Source of the DNA: Oxyruncus cristatus
Lineage: Eukaryota; Chordata; Aves; Passeriformes; Cotingidae
Direction: 5' to 3'
DNA length: 64,000 nucleotides
NCBI GenBank assembly: GCA_013399855.1
Contig: VXAY01006791.1
Location: forward strand, 124,001 to 188,000
Shown one piece after another: positions 51,301-63,487 of this stretch (position 1 is the stretch's first letter; every line of letters starts with the position of its first letter). Under the pieces are notes generated by a model. That model saw only the letters and a program-made list of their open reading frames with translations, was not told where the DNA came from and made no database searches. Position numbers and translations under genes: made by a program.

Positions 51301-52204
51301 CCCATTGCAAATCAGAATCTGATATCTGTGAGGGAGAAAGTGGTTTATTGCAGGAGTAATGAGATCTTAAAAGATTTTATATCACTAACGCGAGGGCTTA
51401 TTTCTATTGGAAGCAAGGACTATTCAGTCTAGGTCCTCCATGCCATGGTTAATACTGGATTAATATTTCAGTTTTAAATACAAGCAAAGAAAAGTAGCAG
51501 AGTTTTGTTTCTTAATTAGCTTCTTGCTTTCTATTTGCAAAGACTGTATATCATCTAATCTACTGGCTTTTGTCTCACCAGAGGAATTGAACTCTTATAA
51601 GCAGAATATACTTTCAAGATGTTTGCAGCTGGAATAATTTATTCTAAGGGCTCTTCCACTGTAATAGAGAAAAAACTGCATTTATAAAACAAAACAGAAA
51701 CTGTTTTAAAACCATAAAGAAGAGTTATAAGCACTAAAAATTTATTATGTGAAATATGGGACCTCATATATAAGCTTTAATATAGTCACATCAGGTGTGT
51801 GACAGGTTCCTGTGTCACTTTATGTGCCTCATTGGCAGTCCCAAAGATGGGGTTAATAGATCCTTATTTTTGTGTAGTGTTGCTCAGGTGAGCTCCAACT
51901 GTGGGTGCTCTAAACTAAAAGTTTGCACTTCCTTGCACCTAACCCATCAATACGTGTAGTAATCTAGCCTTTCTATTTCATGTTGTTAGGTTTTTTGAAC
52001 AAATGATTTCTGACAGACTCGTGTGCGGGAGCAAGCTGTGTGGAGGCAGAAAATTCTGCTGCTGTCTACTTGAGATCTATGTTACAGAAGCGAATGGTGT
52101 GCCAATTGATCTAGTAAAATCATCTTTCTGTGGGAAAATCAGACATTTAATGAAAGGTTAAAATGAGCATTTTGTGAAAGTCATAATATTTTGAAGTCAT
52201 ATGT
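45336..52204. other. Gene-free AT-rich stretch
   Basis: No gene or mobile element recognised. Holds an A run (46093-46110), a TA microsatellite (47042-47077) and a 12-base direct repeat 'gttgctctttga' at 45592 and 45609. Frames up to 138 codons on minus (46427-46843) show no domain. A plus-strand frame at about 50630-50810 and a minus frame at 47693-47881 were read through and not recognised. Confidence 0.55.
47042..47077. repeat. (TA)n microsatellite
   Basis: Two TA runs separated by TGTG. Each run is self-complementary, so the site could extrude as a small cruciform. Likely polymorphic in length. Confidence 0.9.
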
Positions 52205-52955
52205 TTTAGCATGAGTGATAGGTTCGGCGTCAATAAAGATGGAGCATTTGGAATTTCAGAGGCTTTGCAGGGAGATTTGGATAGATTAGAGAACTGGGCA
52301 ATCACCAGCCGTATGAAATTTTACCAGAGCAAGTGCCAGATTCTCCAGATGGGATGGGATAATCCTGGCTATAAAAACAAAGTGGGGGTGACAGGCTGGA
52401 GAGTAGCCCAGCGGAAAGGGGTCTGGGTGATTGGATGGATGGTAAGTTGACTATGAGTCAACGGTCTGCCCTGGCAGCCAAAATGGCCAAGTGTGTCCTG
52501 GGGTGCAGCAATCACAGCATAAGTAGCTGGTTGAGGGAGATGAATGTCCCACTCTACACCGCACTGGTGAGGCCCCACCTTGAGTACTGTGTGCAGCTTT
52601 GGACGCCTCCTTACAAAAAGGGCGTCAAACTATTAGGGCGTGTCCAGAGGAGGGGTACAAAGATGGTGAAAGGCCTCAAGGGCAAGACTCAGGAGTGGCT
52701 GAGGTTTTGCTTATAGTTTGTTCAACTTGGAGAAGAGAAGGCTGAGAGGTGACTTTACTGAACTCTAAAATTTCATCAAGAGGGTTTCAGAGAGGGAGGT
52801 GCTGATCTCCTCTCTGGTAACCAGCAATAAGACATGAGGAAACGGAATGAAGCTACATCCGATTCACATTGGACATCATAGGATAAGGTTCTTCACTGTG
52901 ATGGTGGTTAAGCAGTGAAACAGGGTCTGGACAACGCTCTTAGTCATATAGTTTA
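52205..52955 (+). mobile_element. CR1 LINE fragment (C-terminal ORF2 plus start of 3' region)
   Basis: The order of segments matches avian CR1 ORF2 downstream of the catalytic motifs: L-Q-G-D-L-D-R-L-E-N-W-A, M-K-F-Y-Q-S-K-C and M-G-W-D-N-P-G (52270-52375); a frameshift near 52440; then A-A-K-M-A-K-C-V-L-G-C, V-P-L-Y-T-A-L-V-R-P-H-L-E-Y-C-V-Q-L-W, Q-R-R-G-T-K-M and V-K-G-L-K-G-K (to about 52690). Next come 'aacttggagaagagaagg' and 'ctgagaggtgactttac', the L-E-K-R-R-L-R-G-D segment, and 'aggttcttcactgtgatgg' at about 52885. It stops at about 52955 without a CR1 3' terminus. Several stops make it inactive. Confidence 0.92.
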
Positions 52956-53059
52956 GTTTTAGATAATCCTGTGAGGATGTCTTTCTTAAACCATTTCCAG
53001 GAAAGAAGGGTTACATCAAGGTTAGTGGTGATTTGAGGAGACAAACACTATCACTGTGG
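52956..53059. other. Short spacer between two mobile-element pieces
   Basis: About 100 bases not assigned to either neighbour. It may include the decayed end of the CR1 3' UTR. Confidence 0.5.
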
Positions 53060-53362
53060 ACATCTCTTCTTCCTCCCCCAGCTTTATATATTAAGCATGC
53101 TGTCATATGTTATGGGATATCACGTGGGTCATTTGGGACCAGCTGTCCTGGCTGTGTCCCCTCTCAACTTCTTGTGCACTCTCAGCCTCTTCAGAGGTGG
53201 GGCAATACAAGAAAAGGTCTTGAGGCTGTGCAAGTGCTGCTCAGCAGCAACAGAATCATCTCTATATTATCTATTCTGTTTTGAGAACAAATCCAAAATG
53301 TGGCCCCATAACAACTACTGTGAAGGAAATAAACTCTATCCCAGCCAAAAGCAGAAAACTTG
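53060..53362 (+). mobile_element. Probable avian LTR-retrotransposon / endogenous-retrovirus fragment
   Basis: The segment has a composition unlike its surroundings and reads 'cttcctcccccagc', 'ttatatattaagcatgctg', 'tgtcctggctgtgtccc', 'aacttcttgtgcactc' and, near its end, 'tctatcccagccaaaagc'. I recall this ordered set of phrases from an abundant dispersed sequence of bird genomes that I associate with endogenous-retrovirus-type elements. I cannot name the family, or say whether this is an LTR edge or internal sequence. Two plus-strand frames are open across it (83 and 116 codons), neither with a recognisable retroviral domain. No LTR pair, primer-binding site or polypurine tract was identified. 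It is an isolated broken relic. Confidence 0.5.
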
Positions 53363-53854
53363 CTTTCAGGCCTCATGTACTTTGGCTACTTTTTTGGTAG
53401 GAGGAAATAACCCCATTGTGCTGGTTGATGTCATGCCAGTAGTGTAAGGAATGCCATCTCAACTCTATCCTGAAGAGTATAGAGTTTCTTTAGGAATGAG
53501 AATGAATCTTTACTTGACGTCAGAAGGCATCCTCTGAACAGCTGAATAATTTGCCTGTAGCCTATTTCTGTACTGTATTCAACTTCTGGTAATTTTGAAT
53601 GGAATAATTTAGGAGGAAAATGTTTCTTTTATAGCTGTTTCTATTTTTTTTTTCCTAAATCAGTTAGCATGACTATTACAAAACAGAAGTTTGACTTCTA
53701 GCTGAAGAATTAGTCAGTATTACTTCTTATGTATAAAGTAGCTGTGAGCAGGTCAGCTGTAGACTACTTGGGATTTCATCTTCTGGTTTCCATAAAAAAG
53801 CTTAGGCTGCTGTGGATTAACTTGAAGGTAGAAATGTGATGGCATGTGAAACAC
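53363..53854. other. Gene-free spacer
   Basis: Nothing recognised apart from a short T run near 53645-53655. Confidence 0.55.
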
Positions 53855-54065
53855 CATCATAGAATTATAGAGCAGCACAGAACACTCCTCGAAAAATTGT
53901 CTAATCCAACGTTTTGTGGGCAAGGAAGTCCAGATGAGGGTAACCTAAATCCTGTCCAATGACACCTTAAAAACCTCCAGTGATGACTCTACTGCATCCC
54001 TGGGGAGGTTGTTCAGGTGACTTATGGGGTCCCTGCTGAGCCTTTTCCCTGGGGAAAATATTTAA
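53855..54065 (-). mobile_element. CR1 LINE 3' fragment, antisense
   Basis: The plus strand reads 'atcatagaattatagagc', 'aattgtctaatccaac', 'aaaacctccagtgatgac' and 'ccctggggaggttgttcagg', the reverse-complement order of a CR1 3' end. The terminal tail is at about 53858-53875. Diverged from the other antisense copies and truncated at about 54065. Confidence 0.85.
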
Positions 54066-54129
54066 GTTTTTCTGAGTATGGATTCTGAGTATTATGACTA
54101 ATATCATAATCCCTTTTGCTGTTTTCTAG

Positions 54130-54149
54130 TATACTGCTATAGCAGTATA
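54130..54149. repeat. 20-bp perfect palindrome
   Basis: 'tatactgctatagcagtata' equals its own reverse complement, with no spacer. Flanking bases do not extend the symmetry. Confidence 0.95.
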
Positions 54150-57020
54150 TAACCTTGCAGGATAAAAAAATTCTGTTTGCAAAGATGCTATTTCATATGC
54201 TAGGTGTTCTTTACAAGTGTCTAAGCTTTTTCTTCATCTCATTGACAGAATTAAAGGTGTTTGACTATTCCTTCCTCCCAGAATCTGAGAACACTTCCTG
54301 GATTATATTCTCAGAGTTTACTCTTTACTTTCACATGGATAATGCCATTGTGATAGAGCAACATGTTCCATTTAAAAAAAAAATACATTGAGCAGGTATT
54401 TCTCATGTTTCATTGAACACAGTGCAGCCCACCTTTTTATCTCTTCTACATCTTTACTTCAGTACCATTGCCTGTCGTGAAAAAAAAAAACAAACTCAAA
54501 AGAATGTAATAAATAAAATAGTGAACTCATATGCAAGTGTAACAGAGGAGAATGAAAATAACCAACTGCTTTGTTTGATTGTACTCTATTTTTTAGAGTG
54601 AATATTCAAGAAGTAAAGACCATGATACAAATTTTGCTGTAAATGCCTATAAAGACCATACATTATGTACTTCGTTCTTGGCAGTTTGCACCGTGTGTGT
54701 GAAACAAAAAAAAAATGGATTTCCTAAAAGAAATTAGTAACTGAATACTGTACATATTTGCATATAATTTCTAGTCCCATATTTTTAAGAGTATGCCTTC
54801 AAATCATGATCAGAAATATTTTTCTTACAGTACTGAGGGAAATCAATATCCAACTGGAATTAATAATGTTCTGAGTTCCTTCAGCAGCATGTGCTGCCCC
54901 TTGCCAAGGAGGAAAATTTTGATCTTTACAGTAATTACTTCTTAGAAAAGATCCTAGTGTATGCTGTGGGTAGGAGGAGTGAAGAAACAAGGGATGACAG
55001 GACTTCCATTACATATACCAGTTAAAAAAAAAAAAAAAAATTAGCCTCATGATGAATGAAAAGGTTTACCCTCACTTAAAGCCCTCCAACAGTGAATTCA
55101 CTATCAAAAGAACAAGTCTGAAAAATTGTTTTATTCTTATCTCTTTTTTTTAAGCAATCTAATCCATCTGTTCAGGCTAGCAATATAAGAATACTCTCGT
55201 GCTCTGATTAAGTAGAATTCCAGATGTCTAGTATATGAAGTGTGTTTTTACCAGCTCACTATTTGTCAATTAAATAGTCAAGAATGAGCTCCAGTGAAAA
55301 AAGTACTTTAACAAATTTAGATCATAAGAAAAAACATAACTAATTCAACTCTATGATACAATTAAACGGGTGAAAAATAATTCCATTCCTTTGCACAAAT
55401 TGTATATGTGTTTTCTCTCTTGGGTTTGTGAAAATCTCATCTTTAAAGGTCAGTTTGAGTACAATGAGTGAGTACATTATATATTTCTAATTAATTATAG
55501 TTATATAGACTTGAAATTTTCAAAAGTATAAATCCCACATCAGAGACAAGGAAGTATTCAGCCAAATAAAATTACAGCAACATATAACTTTGATGAGCTT
55601 TAACAGTGAATAAGTGAACAGTGAGTTCCCTAGTTGCATCTGGTTAAATGTCAGAATAAAAAATTTAAGCGTAATAGCACGTGTTCATGCAACAAGAGCA
55701 AGACAATGCCTAGCTTTTCTTAGAAGACATTGATTTCATTTTTATATAATAGAAGAAGGAGGAAAGACCTGATGATGGTGTAAGTGCTGAACTGAGGTTA
55801 AAGAAGGAACGTTGGAGGCTACCTTGTGCTATGTGTAACGATGCTACTAAATAAAGATTTCTAAATAAAGATCTTTTAAATAGTCCCCATAATATCCACA
55901 CTCTTCAGAAATAAAGTTATTTTATTTTTTTGCATCTTTTTATGTCTGGAGGATACTTCTGAGATACTTACTGTGAGAAGTCAGTAGAAGTAAGAAACAG
56001 CAAGTTCATTATAAATTACATATCAAACACAGAGGTGCCTTCAGTTTCACTTCCCACTTACCACCACCACATACACGTGGAGAGAGATGTTGGAGCTATG
56101 CAAGAACAGGTCAAAGCCTATTTACAAAACAATGCAAATTCTTTTTCCTACATGGATACAAATAGTGTTGTGGAAAAAAAAGTTATTTCATTGTTATCAT
56201 TATTATTTAAAAGGTATCAGTACAATGGCCTGTCGTAGCAAGTCAAAATCACTTTCACAAGATGGAATGCATTAAATCCACACTGTTTCTTGATCCTGTT
56301 CTGTGCTGTATGTGTGGCAAGTTTTACCAGCCCAGATGGCCCACAATCTAGGGACCATTAGATTTCTTAATTGCTGTTTATGATTGGTACAGGGTTTATT
56401 TTTTTTTCCATGTTTGACATACCTACTGATTGGCAGCACAATGAAAGTGTATTCAAGGACTGAAATACAGCCAGAATAAATAATGGTACGAGGCAGTTTC
56501 TTGTTAGGGTACACCTGACAAAAGTCCTGGTTTCTACTGAGTGGTGTAATATAACAACCTCCACTTCACTTAAACTTCAAAGCCGTTGTTTTTGGATGTA
56601 TTAGTCTGAGGAAAGAGAATGTTGCTCTTTCCTTGTCTTATGATCTCGTCTCAGTTTGACCCTGTGCAGAGTCTATTACATCCTTTATTTACCTTTCATT
56701 TTCATAGTGCTTTTTATCTTTTTAGGTTGAGGGGATTTAATTTTTTTTTTTTTTTTAAAAAAAGGTCAAATAAGATCTTTGGAAACCCGATGTATTTTTT
56801 CAAAGAATTCTTCATGATTAAGAAGTTGAAATAATAAAATATGCTTTCTGTTAGCCTAAAAAAGAGATCACATTATAAAAATATTTCTTTGGTCTCCTAA
56901 TGCAAACATATGACTCTGTTATTCTAATAGGTGTTTATCTTAGAATAATAGCACTGGGAATATTGAAACTGCAACCCATCTGGCATGATGATGTTTCAGC
57001 GGTTCTTAACCCCCTGTGAA

Positions 57021-57061
57021 TTCCTGTTGTTTCTGAGGTTTTCCTTGTTGTTTCTGAGGTT
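57021..57061. repeat. 20/21-bp tandem duplication
   Basis: 'ttcctgttgtttctgaggtt' is followed at once by the same unit with one extra T. This is a recent local duplication. Confidence 0.9.
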
Positions 57062-58283
57062 TTTTTGTTTGACAAAAAAATACCTTTAGACATCTGTCCG
57101 CAGCATGGTGTTAGGAATTACGAGTAATGAATACATCAACTTCTGCTGAACCTTTATAATGAAATTTGCCTCTCCAGATCAGAGATTAGCTCGCTGTCCT
57201 GTCCATGTTTGTCCAGGAAGGCTTTTTTTCCCCTCTGGTCCAGTTGCTAACATTGAAGGGAAGTGGCACCTGAGCCCTCACTTAAGCTCTCCAGGAGGCT
57301 TTCCTTCACACATCCCACCCTTTCCTTTATCCCTTGCAGTAACTTCTTCGTGCTGAATGGAACCAATATATCTGTATTTAGTGCTCAGCATAAAAGAGTC
57401 AGGAGCAATGTCTTTTAAAGCAGGACACAGATGCATGTGCATTTGTTCTCACCTAATTATGTGCTATAATAACAAATTATTTTGATAGGCAGAACAGAGT
57501 CAGTTTGCATTTCCCAGAAGCTCTTGAGTGTTGAAAGTTTCTTGATTTGCTTTTCTCTTCTATCCCTGTACAAGTCAGTAAGATTGCTCCACTGGGGAGC
57601 AAGCTTGGATGACAGCACTCCTTAAATGTGAACATTTTTATGGTTGTTGGAAAAGGCTTCTACCCTCTGTTTTTGGCTGCTAGACTTCCTCTCCAATCCA
57701 AACAATTCCGCTGGGTTAAATACTGCCCTGTTTATGTGGGTAGCAGATCCCTATACTGTACTGATACTAAGCTAAGAGATCAGCTTGTGTTTTTTCTCCA
57801 CCAAAAATTTCCCAAATGGAAATAGATTTCTAAATTATAAAGCAAATTATGTAATTTGCACCAGCTCAAGTATACCATCCATCTGTCACACTGTTTATGA
57901 TGAATTATCTTGTGTCTGAATACAACCTGTCTTTATCACGGTAAGACTTATTTTGACAGTACATAGACACTGAGTTTTGGGTTCCTGTGCAATCTGTGAT
58001 GTGCTCTGGGATAGGAAACTTGATTATACTTGATATGAAATAGTAAAATGCGACACAATGTAATAATAGCTTTAATGTAAAGATCATTTTTAGTCGAATT
58101 TACACATGTGGATGAAGGGTGGAAAAATTTTTGAAGGCATCTATTCAATAAATAGCCAAAGACATAGCTGTAGAGTAAACCAGGCATTCTGTCTTGGGAC
58201 GTGTAAAAATAAAACACATTAATTTCGTTTAGCCCTAAGCACTCAGCATGGTTTTGCTTCAAATTATTTGTAATATTCAGGAA

Positions 58284-58883
58284 GGTTCAGCCACTAATTT
58301 ATCAGCAGTCCTGGCTAACCTGTGAGGTCCCAGGTGACTGGAGCTTAGTAAATGTGACCCCCATCTACAACAAGGGCCAGAAGGAGGATCCAGGAACCAC
58401 AGGCCTGTCAGCCTGACTTTGATGTAAAGGTCTTGGATCATCCTGAGTACTGTCACATACAGGTGTAGAGGACAATCCGGGGATCAGGCCCAGATAAACA
58501 TGGGTTTATGCACAGCAGGTGCTGTTTGACGAACCTGACCTTCTTCTTTGACAACGTGAGCTGTTTAGGAGGTGAGGGAAAGGCTGTGGATATTGTCTAC
58601 CCAGACTTTAGACACTGCCTCTGACATTGTCTCCCACAACATTCTCCTGGAGGAACTGGGTGCTCATGGCTTGGATGGGTGTGCTGTTTGCTGAGTAAAA
58701 GCCTGGCTGGATAGCAAGGCCCAGAGAGTGGGGGTAAGTGGAGTAAAATCCAGCTGGCAGCCAGTCACAAATGGTGTTCCCCAGGGCTCGGTGTTGGAGC
58801 CAAGCCTGTTAATGTCTTTATCCATGATCTGGACAAGGGGTTTGAGTGCAACCTAAGTAAGCATACAGACAACACCAGGTCCC
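58284..58883 (+). mobile_element. CR1 LINE reverse-transcriptase fragment, dead
   Basis: The order matches CR1 ORF2 from before motif A to motif C: 'tcatcagcagtcctggct'-like sequence (about 58295-58318), 'aatgtgacccccatctac', 'aggcctgtcagcctgac', a motif A area 'attgtctacccagacttt' (58590-58607), 'attctcctggaggaactggg', 'gcctggctggatagcaagg', motif B G-V-P-Q-G-S-V (58773-58793), then 'gatctggacaaggggtttgag' and a motif C area ending at about 58875. The sequence at motif C reads S-K-H-T-D-N-T instead of the usual S-K-F-A-D-D-T, so the catalytic Asp pair is lost. Frameshifts and stops are frequent. The family is close to, but distinct from, the copy at 34.7 kb. Both ends are truncated. Confidence 0.92.
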
Positions 58884-61415
58884 TATGGCCATAAAGCTCC
58901 AAGACAATATATTCCACAATAATAAGAGATTCTTTCTGGCAGACTTGCATCTAGGGGCAGTGGTGTAGAGAAGGTTCTTTTTTTCTTGGAGAAAAGCATT
59001 CATTTTCCAAATAATATTACATTATAAAATGTTTGTGTCAATTTTAAGTAAGCTGTTCTACATTAACCCCTTCTGTAATGACAGAATGATTTTCATAAAG
59101 ATAGTTTTTTTCCAGTACTTTTTTTCAATGTTTCCGAATTCCATTTAATAACTCTAGGATACATACCCAGTATGTATTATTATGTATTTAATACTAACAC
59201 CTACTGGGAAAGTCAAAGACAGAGAGGATAAATGACAACAGAGGGTACACCATTCTAAATTGATTAGGAAGTTGAAGGAATTAACATGTGATAGATAAAC
59301 TCTATAAAGAGAAATAGTAGCTATAAGAAAAGTTCAAAATGGCAACAGATAGAGTCAACAAACACAGAATGAAAGATAAGATGGTGTCTGTGATACAGTG
59401 ATAACAGAACACATATTGTGTAATGCTCAGGGCTAAGTTTAATACAGATCATCCTTCACTTTTATATACCTGTCCCGCTTTAAAAGGGCATAGTTACAGA
59501 TTGATAGATAGATATGTGCATATGAGCAACATGAAAAAGCATAATTTTATTTCTTTCACATATATAAAATGCAAACATATATATAAAAGACAAACACACT
59601 CATTGTATGTTGAGCTCCAACAATATGGCATGGAAGTGTCTGTATCTGTGGTCTACACTGATTTACGCCAGTTGAGCATCTGGCTGTGTCTGGATGAAAA
59701 TGGGAGGGAAAATGCTTTTTACAAATATATTTTGAACTCAGAGATTTGTTTGTTTTTCATCCAGACACACATCTTTTGGTGGAAGCCTTGCATTGGATGA
59801 ATACCTCATGGAGCAACATCAGAAGGCAGCAGTGTTACAGGAACACATACCTGTGTGATTTCATGGAGCTTATGCTCTGCAAGAGCCAGAAGACCTCTAA
59901 CCAGGGCACCAAGATGCCATAAGTGATACAATAGCTAGGAACCTACTCTCTTTTTAGTTTGGGCCAACTCACTCCTGCTCATGGGGAGAGAGATGAGCTG
60001 GATGATTTAGTAGCTATATGGTTGGAACAATCATCAGTTCTGCCCCAAAGCCGCCACAGCCACCTGTGCTTCTGCTGTCCCACTGTAGTGGCAGCAGTTG
60101 CATTTAGCCTGCCTTTCCAGGACTCCTGTCTTCACTCCTTCTTCAACTGCCACCCTTTCCTTAGCAAGGGGGCTCAACTTCCAGCTGTTTAATCTTGAGG
60201 CTGAGAAGTGGTATATCTTCTTTAACAACCTGCAGCATCGAGGAGAATGCAGATTCATGAAGACCATCATGGTTCACGCAATGTGTGCACCCCTGGAGGT
60301 TAGAGCTGCATGCCAACCCCACCTGCCTTGGAGGGAGAGTGTGTGAAAGTCCCTGGAGTCAACAGACATTGTTAAATACTGAAATTTGATATGTAGTTTT
60401 ACATTAGAACAACCGGGTAAAGAAAATTGAAGGAAATTATAGACTGTTAAGTAGAAAGGAGATATATTTAAATTATTAAATTATTAATTTTTTATATCTC
60501 TGTGCCAAAGAAAGAGAATTACATGTTTCTTTAGGTCATTGTATGTGTATATTTTCAGTTGTCTGGGGGCAGAAGTAGACCCTTTGGTCAGATGAACAAT
60601 ATCATCATAACTAAGCTCTCTATTTTGAATATATGGGTACACTTGTAATTATAGAGTTAAAATGTTTGAAGGAAATCTGAAGGAGAATTTGGCTGGTTTT
60701 CATGTGGTCTGTCTGTGCTGTATCTGGAAAACAGGGAAAAACACAATGATTTTTCTAAACCCATTGCAGTACTGACTGTCAAAAAAGTATTTATCTTAGA
60801 GACCTGCCTCAGCAAATTCTACTAGAAGTCCTGACAGTTTGAGAAGGTTAGTTATTTGTAGATCCTTCACTCAAAGATTACAGCCTGTGTCTACAATGAG
60901 ATTGAACCTCAAAAGATCCCACGGGTCTCAAAGATTTAGTTAAGTGCGGGGAATATCTAAACCACAAAAACTTTGTTATCTATTTGCACACTGCAATTTC
61001 AGTTTAAGAACCGAACTTTTGACCTACTGCTCTCTGAATGTTCTCTCTCTCACTACCTTCCAGCCCTTCTTAATCATACGGTCTTAAGCACTTAGGTCTC
61101 TTGTGCACCTTTTCACCCGTTTTTGTAAAAAAGGGCATGTGTATACTGTGTCTCCTTCCACAGAGTTGAGGCTTCTTTGTGCAGTCTCTTCATTTGGGCT
61201 TGGGTTTTGTTCTAAGGTATGGGAAAAGTGGTGAGACAGCTCAGGAAATGGACATTTCAGGGAACAATAGCAAACTTCTGTAACTGAACTATGAGAGCAG
61301 CTGATAGTCGGGCATAAGGTTCAGTAGACTGCGAAAAGTTTGAGGTCATTATACAAAGGTATTTTATCACTTCGAAGAACTACACGGAGGAACTGAGAGA
61401 AAGGAGAGGAAAATT

Positions 61416-61919
61416 GTGTCTAAATGGGTGGCATTTTTGGCATTTGGTTTGATTTTTCTTATTTTTTTTTTTAGTTTATTTCACTTTTATTGCTTACTCT
61501 TACATGGGATTTTATTCAAGAAAAAGACTTTAAATATCGCTCCTTTCCACTTAAGGGTGTATCTGTCATCTGCTGGAAGTTTGCACGTTGCCATTTACCA
61601 TGTCTTCAGTCAGGCTGGGGAACAGCAGCGTGCTTCTCAAGAGGGAGGTACTGCAAAGAGAAAGGAGCACAGATTGAGCACATCCCCCTTCCTTGCAACC
61701 ACTCATATGCATCAGGAAAGGGTACCAAACCTCTGGAAAGAGTTGTGCTTTCTAACAAGGGAACAAAGAAATGAGCATTCTCCTCCTTGTCCCATAAAAA
61801 AGGACCAAAATTTCTGGGATCTGAAATCACTCAGCATTTTGTACCTTTCTAGAATTTACAGGAAGCCAATGGGAAATACTGTGCATGACTTCACTAAGCG
61901 TGGTCGTCTTCAGATGTAA
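61416..61919 (+). other. Unrecognised 167-codon open reading frame
   Basis: The plus-strand frame has a hydrophobic, Phe/Leu-rich N-terminus (residues about 6-35, from a T-rich stretch including T9 near 61462) followed by a polar, Lys/Arg/Gln-rich part. A second plus frame (61490-61774) is open for 94 codons across the same DNA, and minus is open for 74 codons, which argues for a stop-poor block and not selection on one frame. The listed start is not an ATG in a strong context. I recognise no domain. Probably chance. Confidence 0.15.
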
Positions 61920-63448
61920 ACTAATATAGGTCATTGAAGTTAAACTTAAGTTTTCTACTAATGAATCTGGTGTGGAGTGATAATGCACCAGAAACACTTC
62001 AGACTAATCAATCTCCCTTACTTTCGAAGACTACCGGGAGAAAGATATGCATTGACTCAGGAATTTATGCTCCCCTCTGTTTTTTTCAAAATCCCTGGTT
62101 CTCAAACAGTACCACAGAAATATTCTGAAACATTGCAATATTTAATTATACTATATCTGCATATTAAATCCATGGTTGGCCTTGTTGCTTAATAGCATCG
62201 ATGAAGCTTCAAGAATGGAAGAGAAGATAAGAGTAACTGGTAAAGAGTGGGGAGCAGGGAAAACTTTTTTACTAGTAAGAAACATTGACAAAAATACCAA
62301 CTCTCCATTGTACAATACATCACAAACTACATAGAGAGCAGAAGACTGTAAAGGCAAAAAAGAAAATGGAGATTACTTTTAGAGAGATCACTTTTAAGAA
62401 TTATTTGCATTTTATTCAAAATCTCTTTGAATAGAAGAAATATTTATATTTGCTGTAGAAGAGAGTAGGAAGCATTTCTGAGATTTTTAGCCATAAAGGA
62501 TCTTCACAGGGAGTATGTGAAGTATTGACACAGGTGAATGATAGTGTCCCTTCAGGCATGACAACTAAAACAACCATGAAAATTTAATCTCTTAAAATCT
62601 TGGAAAAAATAACTTCACTGTGCTCAACAGCAGAAAGGATTAATTTCCAGCTCATAAGTAAGAACATCAAGGCTCAGCTCCAGTTTCCATAAAGTAACAA
62701 ATCTACAAGAAAAAAAAACTTCCATATATCTCCAAAGCACCCACCCATCCTGACTCGCTAGATGATGATGCTTTTTACCCAAAAAACTGGTGAGACAAAA
62801 GAGCTTTGCCATGCTTACTATGTTCATGTGAAGAGCAAAGAATTCCTTCTGAGGTACTCCCATCTCTCAGCCTCTCTTATACAATGTGTCTTTTTGTTTG
62901 CTGTTTGATGTGTTCAATACTTGACAAGGTTAGTATGCATTTCCACTTCATAATCACATGGGAGTGTCAGGAAGGATATCCCTTTTCTTGTGGAAGAGGA
63001 GGAAGCAGAGACTGATTTTCCACACATGCCTTTTCTTAAATTGCTGCAAAACACAAATGAATAGCTTCTTCAGGCCTTCCTCTTTTCCTTCTATGTCTAT
63101 TTTTTCCTTTGTATCTCCTGGGAAGGTTGAGTCTGTGAAACTGAATTAGCTGAACTCAGAACATAGTTAGGTCTTCCTTTTTCCATAGCAATGCTTGCTA
63201 CTCCAGTATTTTAAGCGATGGGGGATCATTCATATAAACAAAATAATATTTTCTCACTACATTCATATCAGTATGTTTTCTGAATATTTTTGTTCAAACA
63301 GGGTTGTAGGAAAGAAGCTGCTGAGTTTTTAACATTGCCCCTTCTTACTGATGTCTCAAGAACATGGGAGATATTCTTGTCTCTTTACTTTTGAAAAAGC
63401 TGGACTCAGTTTCTTTTCAAAAATCACAACCCCCAAATTACCTGTCCA

Positions 63449-63487
63449 AATATTTGAAAGAAATATTTGAAAGAAATATTTGAAATA
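63449..63487. repeat. 13-bp unit repeated three times
   Basis: Three consecutive copies of 'atatttgaaagaa', the last diverging at its end ('atatttgaaataa'). A recent local tandem expansion. Confidence 0.9.

Larger units (their letters stand above)
54066..58283. other. Gene-free AT-rich stretch
   Basis: No gene or mobile element recognised. Contains a 20-bp perfect palindrome (54130-54149), an A run (55024-55040), a 14-bp tandem duplication 'ctaaataaagattt' at about 55847-55872, a T16/A8 junction at 56741-56764 and a 20-bp tandem duplication at 57021-57061. Open frames are short and without domains. Confidence 0.55.

Noticed and set aside
63449..63487. A CRISPR-like array
   Set aside because: Three adjoining 13-base units without spacers in a vertebrate genome; a simple tandem repeat.
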